Below, piece after piece: positions 1 to 8,938 of a stretch of 64,000 nt of DNA. A program made the translations under genes and the position numbers. The notes under the pieces were generated by a model that had not been told where the DNA came from, made no database searches, and saw only the letters and a list, made by a program, of their open reading frames with translations. Every line of letters begins with the position of its first letter. Within the stretch, counting starts at the first letter, position 1. Origin of the DNA: Pseudomonas fluorescens (lineage in GTDB: Bacteria; Pseudomonadota; Gammaproteobacteria; Pseudomonadales; Pseudomonadaceae); the NCBI RefSeq assembly GCF_902497775.2, contig NZ_OZ024668.1, positions 2,565,826 to 2,629,825 on the forward strand, in the 5' to 3' direction.

Positions 1-29
1 TACGCATCGAGCTGATCAGCGCGGCCTGA
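1..29 (+). CDS. napA: NapA C-terminus (partial)
   Basis: The last codons of a reading frame end at a TGA at 27-29 (reading R-I-E-L-I-S-A-A). It lies 11 bases before napB and shares its strand, which is where the catalytic molybdoprotein NapA ends in nap operons. The assignment rests on position; the visible peptide is too short to identify by itself. Confidence 0.6.
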
Positions 30-40
30 GGAGAACCGTC

Positions 41-526
41 ATGCCTATTCGCAGCCTGCCTTTGCTGATGTTCGCGGTAATCGGCCTGGTGGTCGCCGCC
101 GAGGTCGACTACCCCCTCGACGCCCCCGGCCCGGACGGCCGACGCCCCGGCGGCACACTGACGCAGAATATGCCGGCACCACCGCTGGCCAACGATGAAA
201 ACAAGGACCTCAAGCGCGAACGTAATTACCCCGATCAGCCGCCGACCATCCCGCACAGCATTCGCGGCTACCAGATCGACCTCAACAGCAACAAGTGCCT
301 GACCTGCCACAGCCGTGCCAACAGCGCGCGCAGCCAGGCCACCATGATCAGCATCACCCACTACATGGACCGTGACGGCCAGGCGTTGGCGGCGGTCTCG
401 CCCCGGCGCTACTTCTGTACCCAGTGTCATGTCGTGCAAAAAGAGGTACAGCCGCTGGTGGGCAACAGCTTCGAAACCATCGACAAGCTGCTGCAAGACG
501 ACGCCAACGCCGCGCAAAAACCCTGA
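41..526 (+). CDS. napB: Periplasmic nitrate reductase, diheme cytochrome c subunit NapB
   Basis: 161 aa, the normal size for NapB. An N-terminal hydrophobic segment (about 5-20) acts as export signal. Two CXXCH haem sites are visible at 86-90 and 126-130, and His72 (in PPTIPH) and His107 are candidate distal haem ligands. NapB passes electrons from NapC to the NapA molybdenum subunit in the periplasm, where nitrate is reduced to nitrite. The start ATG is preceded by a GAGGAG-like ribosome site. It lies between the napA tail and napC, so it belongs to the usual napABC order. Confidence 0.95.
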   Translation: MPIRSLPLLMFAVIGLVVAAEVDYPLDAPGPDGRRPGGTLTQNMPAPPLANDENKDLKRERNYPDQPPTIPHSIRGYQIDLNSNKCLTCHSRANSARSQATMISITHYMDRDGQALAAVSPRRYFCTQCHVVQKEVQPLVGNSFETIDKLLQDDANAAQKP

Positions 527-535
527 GGAGGCGCC

Positions 536-1132
536 ATGCAAGCACTGTTCAGGCTACTCAAGGAATACTGGGGCATCCTCTGGCGGCCAAGCGTCTACTA
601 CAGCCTGGGTTTTCTGACCCTGGGCGGGTTCGTCGCCGGGATTATCTTCTGGGGCGGCTTCAACACCGCGCTGGAGGTGACCAACACGGAAAAGTTCTGC
701 ACTTCCTGCCACGAGATGCGCGACAACGTCTTCGTCGAACTCAAGGAAACCATCCACTACAGCAACCGCTCCGGCGTACGTGCCAGTTGCCCCGACTGCC
801 ACGTACCGCATGAATGGACGCACAAGATCGCGCGCAAGATGCAGGCCTCCAAGGAGGTCTGGGGCAAGCTGTTCGGCACCATCGACACCCGCGACAAATT
901 CCTCGCCCACCGCCGCGAACTGGCCGAACATGAATGGGCGCGGCTCAAGGCCAACGACTCGCGCGAATGCCGCAACTGCCACAACTTCGAGTTCATGGAC
1001 TTCACCCGCCAGAGCAAGCGCGCCGCAGCCATGCACTCGACTTCACTGGCCAGTGGCGAGGCCACCTGCATCGACTGTCACAAGGGCATCGCCCACAAGC
1101 TGCCGGACATGCGCGGGGTCAAGGGATGGTAA
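536..1132 (+). CDS. napC: Membrane-anchored tetraheme cytochrome c NapC
   Basis: 198 aa, typical for the NapC/NirT family. One N-terminal membrane anchor (about 20-40) is followed by a periplasmic domain with four CXXCH motifs at 55-59, 85-89, 145-149 and 178-182. It oxidises quinol at the membrane and reduces NapB. It starts nine bases after the napB stop with a clear GAGGAG ribosome site. It appears to be the last gene of the nap operon, since the next gene converges from the other strand 14 bases later. Confidence 0.95.
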   Translation: MQALFRLLKEYWGILWRPSVYYSLGFLTLGGFVAGIIFWGGFNTALEVTNTEKFCTSCHEMRDNVFVELKETIHYSNRSGVRASCPDCHVPHEWTHKIARKMQASKEVWGKLFGTIDTRDKFLAHRRELAEHEWARLKANDSRECRNCHNFEFMDFTRQSKRAAAMHSTSLASGEATCIDCHKGIAHKLPDMRGVKGW

Positions 1133-1146
1133 AAAGCCCGCCGCAC

Positions 1147-1704
1147 TTACGGCGCATTGACCACCACATAGGTGACGTTGCTGCCCTGATACTGCGGCTG
1201 GAACCAGGTCGAGCCGCACTGCAGGTAAGTAGTGTTGTAGCGCATTACCTGCACACAGTCGGCGGGCATCTGCGAGGGTCTGAAGATCGCGCCGACCACC
1301 GCCGAGGTGGCGACCACGGTAGCGGTCACCGCCGCTGCCGTGGCAATTGGATGGTAGTCATCGTCATAACCCCAGCGGCCGCCACCATCGACATCGATAT
1401 CCACATCGCGGTGGTTGTCGATATTGACGTTGCGCGTGCCGTTGTTGATGTAGGCGCGGTTGCCGGAATTGACCTGGCGATTGCTGTTGACCGGGCGGTT
1501 GCTGTTGACGCGGTTGCCCGCGACATTCTGCCGGGTATTGATGCGCTGGGCCCGCGGCGCGCCCATGGGCGGCGCACGGTTCACCGATGCGCGGGCATGG
1601 CCCATGGCGCGGGGGCCGGCTTCGGCGTCAGGCACCGGCGCGAAACTCAGCAGCGACACACTCAACAGCGACAACAGCACAGCGCATGAGGCAGTCCTGA
1701 TCAT
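1147..1704 (-). CDS. Exported Asn/Arg-repeat protein of unknown function
   Basis: 185 aa. The N-terminus has a signal peptide ending near an AEA/G junction (about residue 29). A low-complexity middle follows with short N-R-x-V-N-S repeats, then a stretch rich in Asp, Asn and Gly. A hydrophobic Ala/Val/Thr segment with small residues could cross or insert in a membrane. The C-terminal 50 residues contain two cysteines (in DCVQV and LQCGS) that could form a disulphide. It converges on napC and is transcribed after the next gene (12-base gap). I do not recognise the family; it looks like a small periplasmic or cell-surface protein. Confidence 0.7.
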   Translation of the reverse strand: MIRTASCAVLLSLLSVSLLSFAPVPDAEAGPRAMGHARASVNRAPPMGAPRAQRINTRQNVAGNRVNSNRPVNSNRQVNSGNRAYINNGTRNVNIDNHRDVDIDVDGGGRWGYDDDYHPIATAAAVTATVVATSAVVGAIFRPSQMPADCVQVMRYNTTYLQCGSTWFQPQYQGSNVTYVVVNAP

Positions 1705-1716
1705 GATCGCATCTCC

Positions 1717-2475
1717 CTATTCGCTGGCTTTTTTCAAGGCAATGGCAACATCGCCCTTGCCTGGCACGAAGGTGTACTTCACCGGTTTACCGTCGGGCTT
1801 GAGGTCCCAGTGGTACACGGCGCTGTATTCCGGCGCACTGGCTTGGCCGGTGGTGGTGATCACCAGCTTGCAGGGCAACGGTTGGTCGGCGCGGGTCAGC
1901 CACAGCTGCCAGTCGACATCGGCCTGGCGAAACGCCAGGTGATCGCACAACTGGCCATTGATGCTTGAAGGCCCTACGTACAGCGCACTCTGGATCACAT
2001 CAATCTGCGCCTGATCGCTGCCAAACAGAAACAGGTCTTCCAGCGGCAACTGGATACCGTAGTAGTCCTCCAGGCGGTGCAAGGTTTCGGCCAGGGTCGG
2101 CGGCGCCTGCACCGTGGTGTAGTACTTGAGGTACGGCGAGTACTGAGTCAGCTGCTTGCCGTTGTAAAAGAACTCCAGAGAACGGGTATCGCCATCGCTG
2201 CGGGCATACAGGCGATCGTCGCCGCCAACCTGAAGGACATTGCTCGACTGGCTCTGGATTTTCTGCCCGGAGTCCAGCACGGTGTCGCGCGAAACCTCGG
2301 CGCTGACCTTGAACACCTTGAGGCTGCGCAGGTACTCACCCATGTCGATGACCTTGTCGATCACCTGGGGGTTGCGAATCGCTGACGAGGCACTGGCCGG
2401 CGCGGCGTCTTCGCCATGAACCAGCAGCGGTTGGGCAATCAACGACAGGCACAAGACAGCAGCTAGCGGCTTCAT
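1717..2475 (-). CDS. DUF2092 family periplasmic protein
   Basis: 252 aa with a cleavable signal peptide (about 1-22). The body resembles the DUF2092 family: an opening block (MGEYLRSLKVFKVSAEVSRD) followed by beta-rich segments of LolA-like type. Family function is not established; a lipid- or lipoprotein-binding fold is plausible. It probably forms a two-gene operon with the 185-residue exported protein downstream, and is divergent from the pqi operon, with about 140 bases of shared promoter region between them. Confidence 0.8.
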   Translation of the reverse strand: MKPLAAVLCLSLIAQPLLVHGEDAAPASASSAIRNPQVIDKVIDMGEYLRSLKVFKVSAEVSRDTVLDSGQKIQSQSSNVLQVGGDDRLYARSDGDTRSLEFFYNGKQLTQYSPYLKYYTTVQAPPTLAETLHRLEDYYGIQLPLEDLFLFGSDQAQIDVIQSALYVGPSSINGQLCDHLAFRQADVDWQLWLTRADQPLPCKLVITTTGQASAPEYSAVYHWDLKPDGKPVKYTFVPGKGDVAIALKKASE

Positions 2476-2617
2476 CGGCGCACTCCGTGCGGGTGAATCG
2501 GGCCTGATAGGTATAGCCCATGTTTATCGGCGGATGCTGGCGGGCGGAAAAATCCGCGAAGATCTTCACATGCCGACTATATTGAGCTAGTCCCCGCCCG
2601 CAGCCAGAGCGCGCGCC

Positions 2618-3217
2618 ATGCTGGATACCCATCAGCTGATCATCTGCGAACATTGCGACTGCGTGTACCAGAAGGTCAGCCTCGGCAAACACCAAAAAGC
2701 CCTGTGCCAGTGCTGCGGCGCAGTGCTGCAGCGCTATAACGGCCTGAGCGTGCAGCAACGCCTGGCCCTGAGCGTCACGGCGTTGATCCTCTGGGTGTTC
2801 GCCAATTTCTACCCGATCATGAGCATCAGCCTCAAAGGCCTGCACAACAGTGCCACCCTGTGGGACTCGGTCAGGGCCCTGGCCACCGGACCGATTACCT
2901 TCATTGCCCTGGTGGCGGCAATCTCGATCATCATCGCCCCGGTGTTCCAGTTGCTGCTGTTGATCTGGGTACTCGGCTTTGCCCTGGCCGGTGGCCGCGC
3001 GCCGGGCTTGCGCCTGTGCATGCGCTGGCTGGAAACCCTGCGCCCGTGGAGCATGCTCGAGGTATGCCTGCTCGGTGCCATGGTCGCGGTGTTCAAACTG
3101 GCCGGCATGCTCGATGTGTTGCCGGGCATCGGCCTGCTCGCACTGGCGGCTCTGAGCCTGCTGATACTGCGCATCGCCGGGCGCGATATCCGCGAACTCT
3201 GGGAGCTGCTGCCATGA
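2618..3217 (+). CDS. pqiA: PqiA family integral membrane protein, first half
   Basis: 199 aa. An N-terminal zinc-ribbon-like cysteine cluster (Cys10, 13, 15, 30, 32, 33) is followed by four membrane segments, corresponding to one half of E. coli PqiA. PqiA is the inner-membrane partner of PqiB and PqiC in lipid transport between the membranes. E. coli PqiA is one chain of about 417 aa; here the two halves are separate genes that overlap by four bases (ATGA), so their translation is coupled. A TATATT hexamer at 2579-2584 is a candidate -10 element. Confidence 0.9.
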   Translation: MLDTHQLIICEHCDCVYQKVSLGKHQKALCQCCGAVLQRYNGLSVQQRLALSVTALILWVFANFYPIMSISLKGLHNSATLWDSVRALATGPITFIALVAAISIIIAPVFQLLLLIWVLGFALAGGRAPGLRLCMRWLETLRPWSMLEVCLLGAMVAVFKLAGMLDVLPGIGLLALAALSLLILRIAGRDIRELWELLP

Positions 3218-3843
3218 GCCGCCCACCACGGGCCGCCGAGCTCAACCTGGTGCTCTGCCACGCCTGCGGCCTGGCCTGTGACAACACCCACCAGCCGCAC
3301 GACTGTGAGCGCTGTGGCGCGCCCCTGCACGCGCACAAGCCCAACTCCCTGACCCGCACCTGGGCTTACCTGATCGCCGCGCTGGTGTTCTACATTCCCG
3401 CCAACCTGCTGCCGGTGATGAACACCACGCTGTTCGGCAGCGGCGCCGACAGCACCATCATGAGCGGGGTCATGGAGTTCTGGGAGCACGGCGCCTGGGA
3501 CATCGCCCTGATCATTTTCATCGCCAGTATCGCTGTGCCTGCGACCAAGTTCGTCGCCCTCGGCCTGCTGCTGATTACCGTGCAGCGCCAGAGCACCTGG
3601 GCGCAGACCCAGCGCGCGCGGCTGTTTCGTTTCGTCGAGCTGATCGGTTACTGGTCGATGCTCGATGTGCTGGTAGTCGCCCTGGTGGCGGCGCTGGTCA
3701 AGTTCCAGGCCCTGGGCGATATCGAACCGCGCCCGGGCATTCTGTTTTTCGGCATGGTCGTGGTGCTGACCATGCTTGCGGCAATGAGCTTCGACCCACG
3801 ACTGATCTGGCAGCACGACAAGGAGCATGCGGATGACCTCTGA
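3214..3843 (+). CDS. pqiA: PqiA family integral membrane protein, second half
   Basis: 209 aa from the ATG that overlaps the previous stop. Longer open-frame readings upstream are only frame extension. It has a rubredoxin-like CxxC pair of pairs (Cys15/18 and Cys31/34), then four membrane segments with the family signature around YIPANLLPVM. It matches the other half of PqiA and presumably assembles with it at the inner membrane to feed or receive lipids from the MCE protein encoded next. Its end overlaps the pqiB start region by 11 bases. Confidence 0.9.
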   Translation: MSRPPRAAELNLVLCHACGLACDNTHQPHDCERCGAPLHAHKPNSLTRTWAYLIAALVFYIPANLLPVMNTTLFGSGADSTIMSGVMEFWEHGAWDIALIIFIASIAVPATKFVALGLLLITVQRQSTWAQTQRARLFRFVELIGYWSMLDVLVVALVAALVKFQALGDIEPRPGILFFGMVVVLTMLAAMSFDPRLIWQHDKEHADDL

Positions 3844-5485
3844 GACCAGAGAAGAACGGCCACAACCCGGCGAGCCCGGGGTCAAAACGCGCCGTTTCAG
3901 CATTTCGCTGGTGTGGATCGTGCCACTGGTTGCGGTGCTGGTGGGCTTGTCGCTGGTGGTGCACAACGTCATGCAGCAAGGCCCGACCATCGCAATCACC
4001 TTCAAGACCGGCCAGGGCCTGGAGGCCAACAAGACCGCGGTCAAGTACCGCAACGTGGTGATCGGCCAGGTCACCGCGGTTGAGCTGAGCAAAGACCAGA
4101 AGAGCGTTACCGCCACGGTCAAGCTGGTCAAGCAGGCAGAAAACTTCACCCGTGAAGACTCCAAGTTCTGGGTGGTGCGCGCGCGCATCGGCGCCGGCGG
4201 TGTCTCGGGTATCGACACCCTGCTGTCCGGCGACTTCATCGGCGCCGATTCCGGCGAGTCCAGCACCCGCGCCAAGGTCTTCAGCGGTCTTGAGTCGCCG
4301 CCGCCGATCACCTATGGAGAGCCCGGCAAGCGCTTTATCCTGCACGCCAGCGACCTCGGCTCGCTGGGTGTCGGTTCGCCGCTGTACTACCGCAAGATCC
4401 CGGTCGGCCAGGTGGTGGCGTATGAGCTGTCCAAGGACGGCAAGGGCGTGGATATCGAAGTGTTCGTCAACGCCCCGAATGATGCCTATGTCACCGACAA
4501 CACGCGCTTCTGGAACGCCAGCGGCATCGATGTCGAGGCCGGCGCCAATGGCTTTGCCGTGCGCACCGAGTCGCTGTCGTCGATCCTGGTCGGCGGCATT
4601 GCCTTTCGCGCCCCGCAATACAACCCCGAAGACCAGGTGGCCAGCGAGGACAAGGTCTTCGAGCTGTTCGAAAACGAACTGACCGCCCTCGCTCCGCCCA
4701 ACGGCAAGGCCCAGTACCTGACCCTGCGCTTCGAACAGGCCCTGCGCGGCCTGAAAACCGGCGCACCGGTGGAGTTCCTCGGCGTCGAAATCGGCCGGGT
4801 GGTGTCGATCAACCTGGATTTCGATGTAGAAAAACGCACCTTCCCGGTCAACGTCGGCATCGTCATCTATCCGCAACGCCTGGGCCGGGCCCATACCAAG
4901 CTGCTCAAGGCGCTCAACCACGACCCCGACGATGAAAAAGCCGCTGCACAGTTGCTCGGCACTTTCGTCGACAACGGCCTGCGCGCCCAGGCCCGCAGCG
5001 GCAATCTGCTCACCGGGCAGCTGTACATCGCCCTGGATTTCGACCCCAAGGCGCCCAAGGTGGTGTTTGACCCGACGGCCCGGCCGATCAGCATCCCGAC
5101 CGTGCCGGGCAGCCTGGAGCAGTTGCAGGAGCAGTTCCAGGCCATGGTCGAGAAGCTCAACCGCCTGCCGGTCGAGCGCATCGCCAACAACCTCGACGCC
5201 AACCTGGTGGAGCTGCGCAAGGGCTTGCAACAGTTCAACAGCCGCACCTTGCCGGGCGTTCAGGGCACCTTGCAGGAAGTCAGCAAAACCCTGCAATCGG
5301 CCAACTCGACCCTGGCCGACGACTCGCCGCAGCGTGAACAGCTGACCCAGACCCTCGACGAACTGGGGCGCATGTCACGTTCGTTGCGCGAGCTGGCCGA
5401 CTACCTCGGACGCAACCCTGAATCCCTGCTACGCGGCAGGCCCAAGGATGCCCCGGCCGACAACTTGAAACCGTCGCGCAATTGA
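3833..5485 (+). CDS. pqiB: PqiB, MCE-domain intermembrane lipid transport protein
   Basis: 550 aa. A short cytoplasmic N-terminus and one membrane anchor (about 24-45) are followed by three MCE (MlaD-like) domains. The C-terminal region is helical, rich in Leu and Gln (about 430-520), as in PqiB, where it forms the tunnel needle across the periplasm. The length is close to E. coli PqiB (546). The start at 3833 is preferred over an in-frame ATG at 3827 because AAGGAG (3820-3825) sits seven bases before 3833. It overlaps the end of the second pqiA gene. Confidence 0.95.
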   Translation: MTSETREERPQPGEPGVKTRRFSISLVWIVPLVAVLVGLSLVVHNVMQQGPTIAITFKTGQGLEANKTAVKYRNVVIGQVTAVELSKDQKSVTATVKLVKQAENFTREDSKFWVVRARIGAGGVSGIDTLLSGDFIGADSGESSTRAKVFSGLESPPPITYGEPGKRFILHASDLGSLGVGSPLYYRKIPVGQVVAYELSKDGKGVDIEVFVNAPNDAYVTDNTRFWNASGIDVEAGANGFAVRTESLSSILVGGIAFRAPQYNPEDQVASEDKVFELFENELTALAPPNGKAQYLTLRFEQALRGLKTGAPVEFLGVEIGRVVSINLDFDVEKRTFPVNVGIVIYPQRLGRAHTKLLKALNHDPDDEKAAAQLLGTFVDNGLRAQARSGNLLTGQLYIALDFDPKAPKVVFDPTARPISIPTVPGSLEQLQEQFQAMVEKLNRLPVERIANNLDANLVELRKGLQQFNSRTLPGVQGTLQEVSKTLQSANSTLADDSPQREQLTQTLDELGRMSRSLRELADYLGRNPESLLRGRPKDAPADNLKPSRN

Positions 5486-5502
5486 CCGCAGGAGCTCCGA
5501 CC

Positions 5503-6054
5503 ATGGCGCACGTCACCCGTTTCGCACTGCTGGGCCTGATTCTCTTGCTCGCCGCCTGCCGCAGCGACCCTATCCACTATCACACCCTGATACCGCAGCA
5601 ACCGGTAGCGGCCAGCAGCATCGATGTGCAACTAGAGCGGATCAGCGTGCCGCCCCAGGTCGACCGTCCGCAGGTGGTGATTCGCCAGAGCAACAGCAGC
5701 TTGGCGATCCTCGAGACCGAATGGTGGGGAGCAAGCCTGGCGGACGAGTTGCAGAACGCCCTGATCAACCAGTTCTCCAGCAACAGCGGCCAGCCACGCC
5801 TGGGCCTGCGCGTGGATGTGCAGCGTTTTGATTCGGTACCGGGCCAGTACGCCCTGTTCGACGCGCGCTGGCGCCTGCGCGCGGCCAATGGCAACGATGC
5901 CGGCGCCCTGACCTGCCGCAGCGTCATCCAGACCCCGGCCGGTGTCACTATCGAAGCGCTGGTAATAGCCCACCAACAGAACCTCAAGCGCTTCACCGAA
6001 CTGGTCAGTCAGGCCGCCAGCAACGGCGCCAGCCGCTGCCCGGCGAGCCGCTGA
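5503..6054 (+). CDS. pqiC: PqiC, outer-membrane lipoprotein of the Pqi system
   Basis: 183 aa. A lipoprotein signal ends in a lipobox (LLAAC, Cys19). The body matches the PqiC (ABC-type transport auxiliary, DUF330-like) family, with the opening YHTLIPQQP and the block VDRPQVVIRQ. In E. coli PqiC sits at the outer membrane and caps the PqiB needle. The start at 5503 has AGGAG at 5490-5494; the open frame extends further back to a TTG at 5482 but without such a site. It is the last gene of the pqi operon. Confidence 0.93.
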   Translation: MAHVTRFALLGLILLLAACRSDPIHYHTLIPQQPVAASSIDVQLERISVPPQVDRPQVVIRQSNSSLAILETEWWGASLADELQNALINQFSSNSGQPRLGLRVDVQRFDSVPGQYALFDARWRLRAANGNDAGALTCRSVIQTPAGVTIEALVIAHQQNLKRFTELVSQAASNGASRCPASR

Positions 6055-6078
6055 ATCCCACCACCCACGGAGCCCGTC

Positions 6079-7215
6079 ATGGCCGACAACCGTCCGATCC
6101 AACTGAGCACTGCCCGGGAACTGCTCGACGTGCTGATCCGCGCCGGGCTGATCGCCGTGCTGGTGATGTTCTGCTTCGACATCTTCAAGCCGTTCCTCAG
6201 CCTGATGCTCTGGTCGGTGATCCTGGCGATCACCCTCTACCCCTTGGGCCAGCACCTGGGCGGCTGGCTCGGCGGGCGCCCGGGCTGGGCCGCTATTATC
6301 CTGGTGGTCATCGGCCTGGCCTGTTTGATCGGGCCCTTGAGCCTGTTGGGCGCTTCGGTGGCCGAGACCGTGCAGCAAGGCATTGTCGGCTTCGAGGACC
6401 AGCACATCGAAATCCCGCCGCCACCGGCCAACGTTCGCGACTGGCCGCTGATCGGCGCGCCGCTGTATGGCATCTGGGCCCATGCCAGCAACGACCTGAG
6501 CTGGGCGGCGACCCAGGTCGCCCCGCACCTCAAGGGCCTGAGCAAGACCCTGCTGACGCAACTGGCCGGCATCGGTTCGGGCATCCTGGTGTTCGTTGTC
6601 GCCCTGATCGTCGCCGGCCTGATCATGGCCAAGGGCGAAAGTGGCCAGCGCACCGCCGTGGCCATTGCCAACCGCGTCGCCGGCCCGCAGCGCGGCGAAC
6701 AGCTGGCCGCACTGTGCACCGCCACCATCCGCGCCGTGGCCCAGGGCGTGGTCGGCATCGCCTTCATCCAGATGCTGCTGGTCGGCATCGCCCTGGTGGT
6801 CATGGGGGTGCCGGCGGCCGGCGTGCTGGCCTTGCTGGTGCTGCTGGTGGGCATCACCCAGCTGCCGGTGCTGTTGATCACCTTGCCGGTGGTGGTTTAC
6901 GTTTTTGCCCATGACGGCGTCGGCGCCAGCACAGTGATCTTTGCCATCTGGATGCTGCTCGCCGGGCTCGCCGACAACGTCCTCAAGCCCATGCTGCTGG
7001 GCCGCGGCGTGGCCGTACCGATGCCGGTGGTGTTGATCGGCGCCCTGGGCGGCATGCTGACCAACGGCATCATCGGCCTGTTCATTGGCCCGGTGATGCT
7101 GGCCGTGGGCTACGAGCTGTTCATGAGCTGGGTGGCGCAGCCGCTGGCCGTCGACACCCCGGCCGAAGAACCTGCTGTGCATCAGCCCGGCGCTTCGGGC
7201 AACACCATGGACTAG
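6079..7215 (+). CDS. AI-2E family transporter (UPF0118/DUF20)
   Basis: 378 aa with about seven or eight membrane segments arranged as in the AI-2E/TqsA superfamily: two N-terminal helices, a soluble stretch, then a run of helices with the ITQLPVLLITLP region and the conserved C-terminal GxxLxPxLLGRG-like loop (LKPMLLGRGVAVP). Members export small molecules or exchange cations; substrate cannot be read from sequence. GGAG precedes the ATG by six bases. It follows pqiC by 24 bases and may be co-transcribed. Confidence 0.88.
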   Translation: MADNRPIQLSTARELLDVLIRAGLIAVLVMFCFDIFKPFLSLMLWSVILAITLYPLGQHLGGWLGGRPGWAAIILVVIGLACLIGPLSLLGASVAETVQQGIVGFEDQHIEIPPPPANVRDWPLIGAPLYGIWAHASNDLSWAATQVAPHLKGLSKTLLTQLAGIGSGILVFVVALIVAGLIMAKGESGQRTAVAIANRVAGPQRGEQLAALCTATIRAVAQGVVGIAFIQMLLVGIALVVMGVPAAGVLALLVLLVGITQLPVLLITLPVVVYVFAHDGVGASTVIFAIWMLLAGLADNVLKPMLLGRGVAVPMPVVLIGALGGMLTNGIIGLFIGPVMLAVGYELFMSWVAQPLAVDTPAEEPAVHQPGASGNTMD

Positions 7216-7262
7216 ACTTCAAGCACTGGGGGCTGGCAACACAACGCTACCGGAGGTACCCC

Positions 7263-8159
7263 ATGAGCCAGTACCAACGCCTGTTCCTGATGGTCGGTTC
7301 GGACCTGCGCCACACCCCGGCGCTGGAGCGCGCTGCCGCCCTGGCCCACGCCACGGGCGCCGCCTTGCATATCTGCGCCTTTATCGACGAAATCGACACC
7401 CTGGGGCTGATGAGCGGCGACGAGCACCGTCTCGATACCCTGATGCAGGACAACCGCCAGTGGCTGGCCGATGAAGCGACCTTGCTGCACGAAAACGGCA
7501 TTCGCGTCAGCACCGAGGTGATCCTGGCCCGCGACGTGCTACAAGCGGCCTTGACCCAGGTCGCCGAGATTGCCCCCGACCTGTTGATCAAGGATGTACA
7601 ACACGAACCGCTGCTCAAGCGCCTGGTGGTTGCACCACTGGACTGGCAACTGCTGCGCGAGTGCCCGTGCCCGGTGCACCTGGTTACCGACGTGCATTGC
7701 CCGCTGCCGCGCATTGTCGTTGCCGCCGTCGACCCGACCCACCCGGAACACCCGCATAGCGACCTCAATGAAAGCGTGATCGGCGCTGCGGCTGACCTGG
7801 CCCGCCAGTGCAACGCCGAACTGCACCTGTTGCACGTGTGCGACAGCGCCCACACGCACATGGCCGACTTCGGCGCAGGCACCGTGACCATGCCGGGCTT
7901 TGGTGACGATGTGCGCAAGTCGATCCACAAGGCCTTCGAGCAGATGGCCAAGCGTCATGCCGTGCCGGTGGAGCGCCAGCATTTTTTGTCGGCGCCGATC
8001 ACCCGCAGCATCGCCGAGTTCGTCAGCCACAGCCGCGCCGATGTGCTGGTGATGGGCAACCACCCGCGCAAACTGCTCGAACGCCTGACCGGCAGCACCA
8101 CCGAGCATGTATTGGAACACCGTTTGTGCAATGTGCTGGCGATCAGAGGCGTGGCCTGA
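7263..8159 (+). CDS. Tandem-domain universal stress protein (UspE-like)
   Basis: 298 aa containing two Usp alpha/beta domains in series (about 1-145 and 150-298). The second ends in the nucleotide-binding G-x2-G-x9-G(S/T) loop (MGNHPRKLLERLTGSTTEHVL). Proteins of this type act in the cytoplasm in stress survival and often bind ATP. GGAGG is placed six bases before the ATG. It converges tail to tail with the next gene with only three bases between stops. Confidence 0.92.
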   Translation: MSQYQRLFLMVGSDLRHTPALERAAALAHATGAALHICAFIDEIDTLGLMSGDEHRLDTLMQDNRQWLADEATLLHENGIRVSTEVILARDVLQAALTQVAEIAPDLLIKDVQHEPLLKRLVVAPLDWQLLRECPCPVHLVTDVHCPLPRIVVAAVDPTHPEHPHSDLNESVIGAAADLARQCNAELHLLHVCDSAHTHMADFGAGTVTMPGFGDDVRKSIHKAFEQMAKRHAVPVERQHFLSAPITRSIAEFVSHSRADVLVMGNHPRKLLERLTGSTTEHVLEHRLCNVLAIRGVA

Positions 8160-8162
8160 GTC

Positions 8163-8915
8163 TCAGTCGTACTCGGCTTCGGCGTGTTCGCCCAGCAGGC
8201 GGCGCTGGCGTAGCGTGGCGGCGGCCAGTACCGCCGGGTTGAAGTGAAAGTGCAGGTAAGGTGAAAACTTCTGCGCAACCATGCGCCGGCCGTAGTGCAC
8301 CTGCAGCATATAGCGGCTGCGCTTGCTGCGGTTGTCAGCACCGGCATGCCAGAGCTCGCTACGAAACATCAGCCCATCGCCGGCCTGGCACAACACCGGT
8401 TGTGCTGGACGGCCCTGCCAGCCCTGCTCGCCCTTGAGCGGCGCACGCCCTGCCCTGTGGCTGCCGGGCACCACCCGGGTCGGGCACAGGTCGGCGTCGA
8501 TGTTATCCAGGTACAACTGCAGGGTGCATATCTGCATGGGCAGTTCGAAACCGGGAGCGGCCCACAGCGCCGCGGGCACTTCCATTATCAGGTAATCCAG
8601 GTGCAATGGCATGCCCTGGTAACCCGGATGGCAGCGCCAGGCAGTCTGACCGATGATATGGCAGTCATCGCCCAGGGCGGCCTCGGCGAGCTCGATCACC
8701 CCAGGCAGGTCGAGAAACGCCAGCCACAGCGGGTCGCGGTTGAACACGCACTTGTAGTGCTCGATCAGGCCGCCGCGATAATCCCAGTGAAATGCCTGGA
8801 GCACCTCGATGGCCTGGCGCAGCAGCTTGACCTGGGCGCGGTCGAGCACGCCCGGCAACAACACGAAGCCGTCGTTTTTCAAGGCCTGCAGGTGTTGCTC
8901 GGTAGAGCGGTTCAT
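8163..8915 (-). CDS. Phytanoyl-CoA dioxygenase (PhyH) family Fe(II)/2-oxoglutarate enzyme
   Basis: 250 aa. The iron-binding facial triad is visible: His105-x-Asp107 (in PLHLDYL) and His190 (in ELWHAG), followed by an Arg cluster (198-201) likely to bind 2-oxoglutarate. VVPGSH is the usual family block. The ATG at 8915 follows GGAGG with five bases between; the frame opens four codons earlier at a GTG with no better site. It lies 23 bases after a LuxR-type gene on the same strand, suggesting a regulator-enzyme pair. Substrate unknown; relatives hydroxylate small molecules or acyl chains. Confidence 0.85.
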   Translation of the reverse strand: MNRSTEQHLQALKNDGFVLLPGVLDRAQVKLLRQAIEVLQAFHWDYRGGLIEHYKCVFNRDPLWLAFLDLPGVIELAEAALGDDCHIIGQTAWRCHPGYQGMPLHLDYLIMEVPAALWAAPGFELPMQICTLQLYLDNIDADLCPTRVVPGSHRAGRAPLKGEQGWQGRPAQPVLCQAGDGLMFRSELWHAGADNRSKRSRYMLQVHYGRRMVAQKFSPYLHFHFNPAVLAAATLRQRRLLGEHAEAEYD

Positions 8916-8938
8916 CAGGGCCTCCACAAGGCCGCCGG

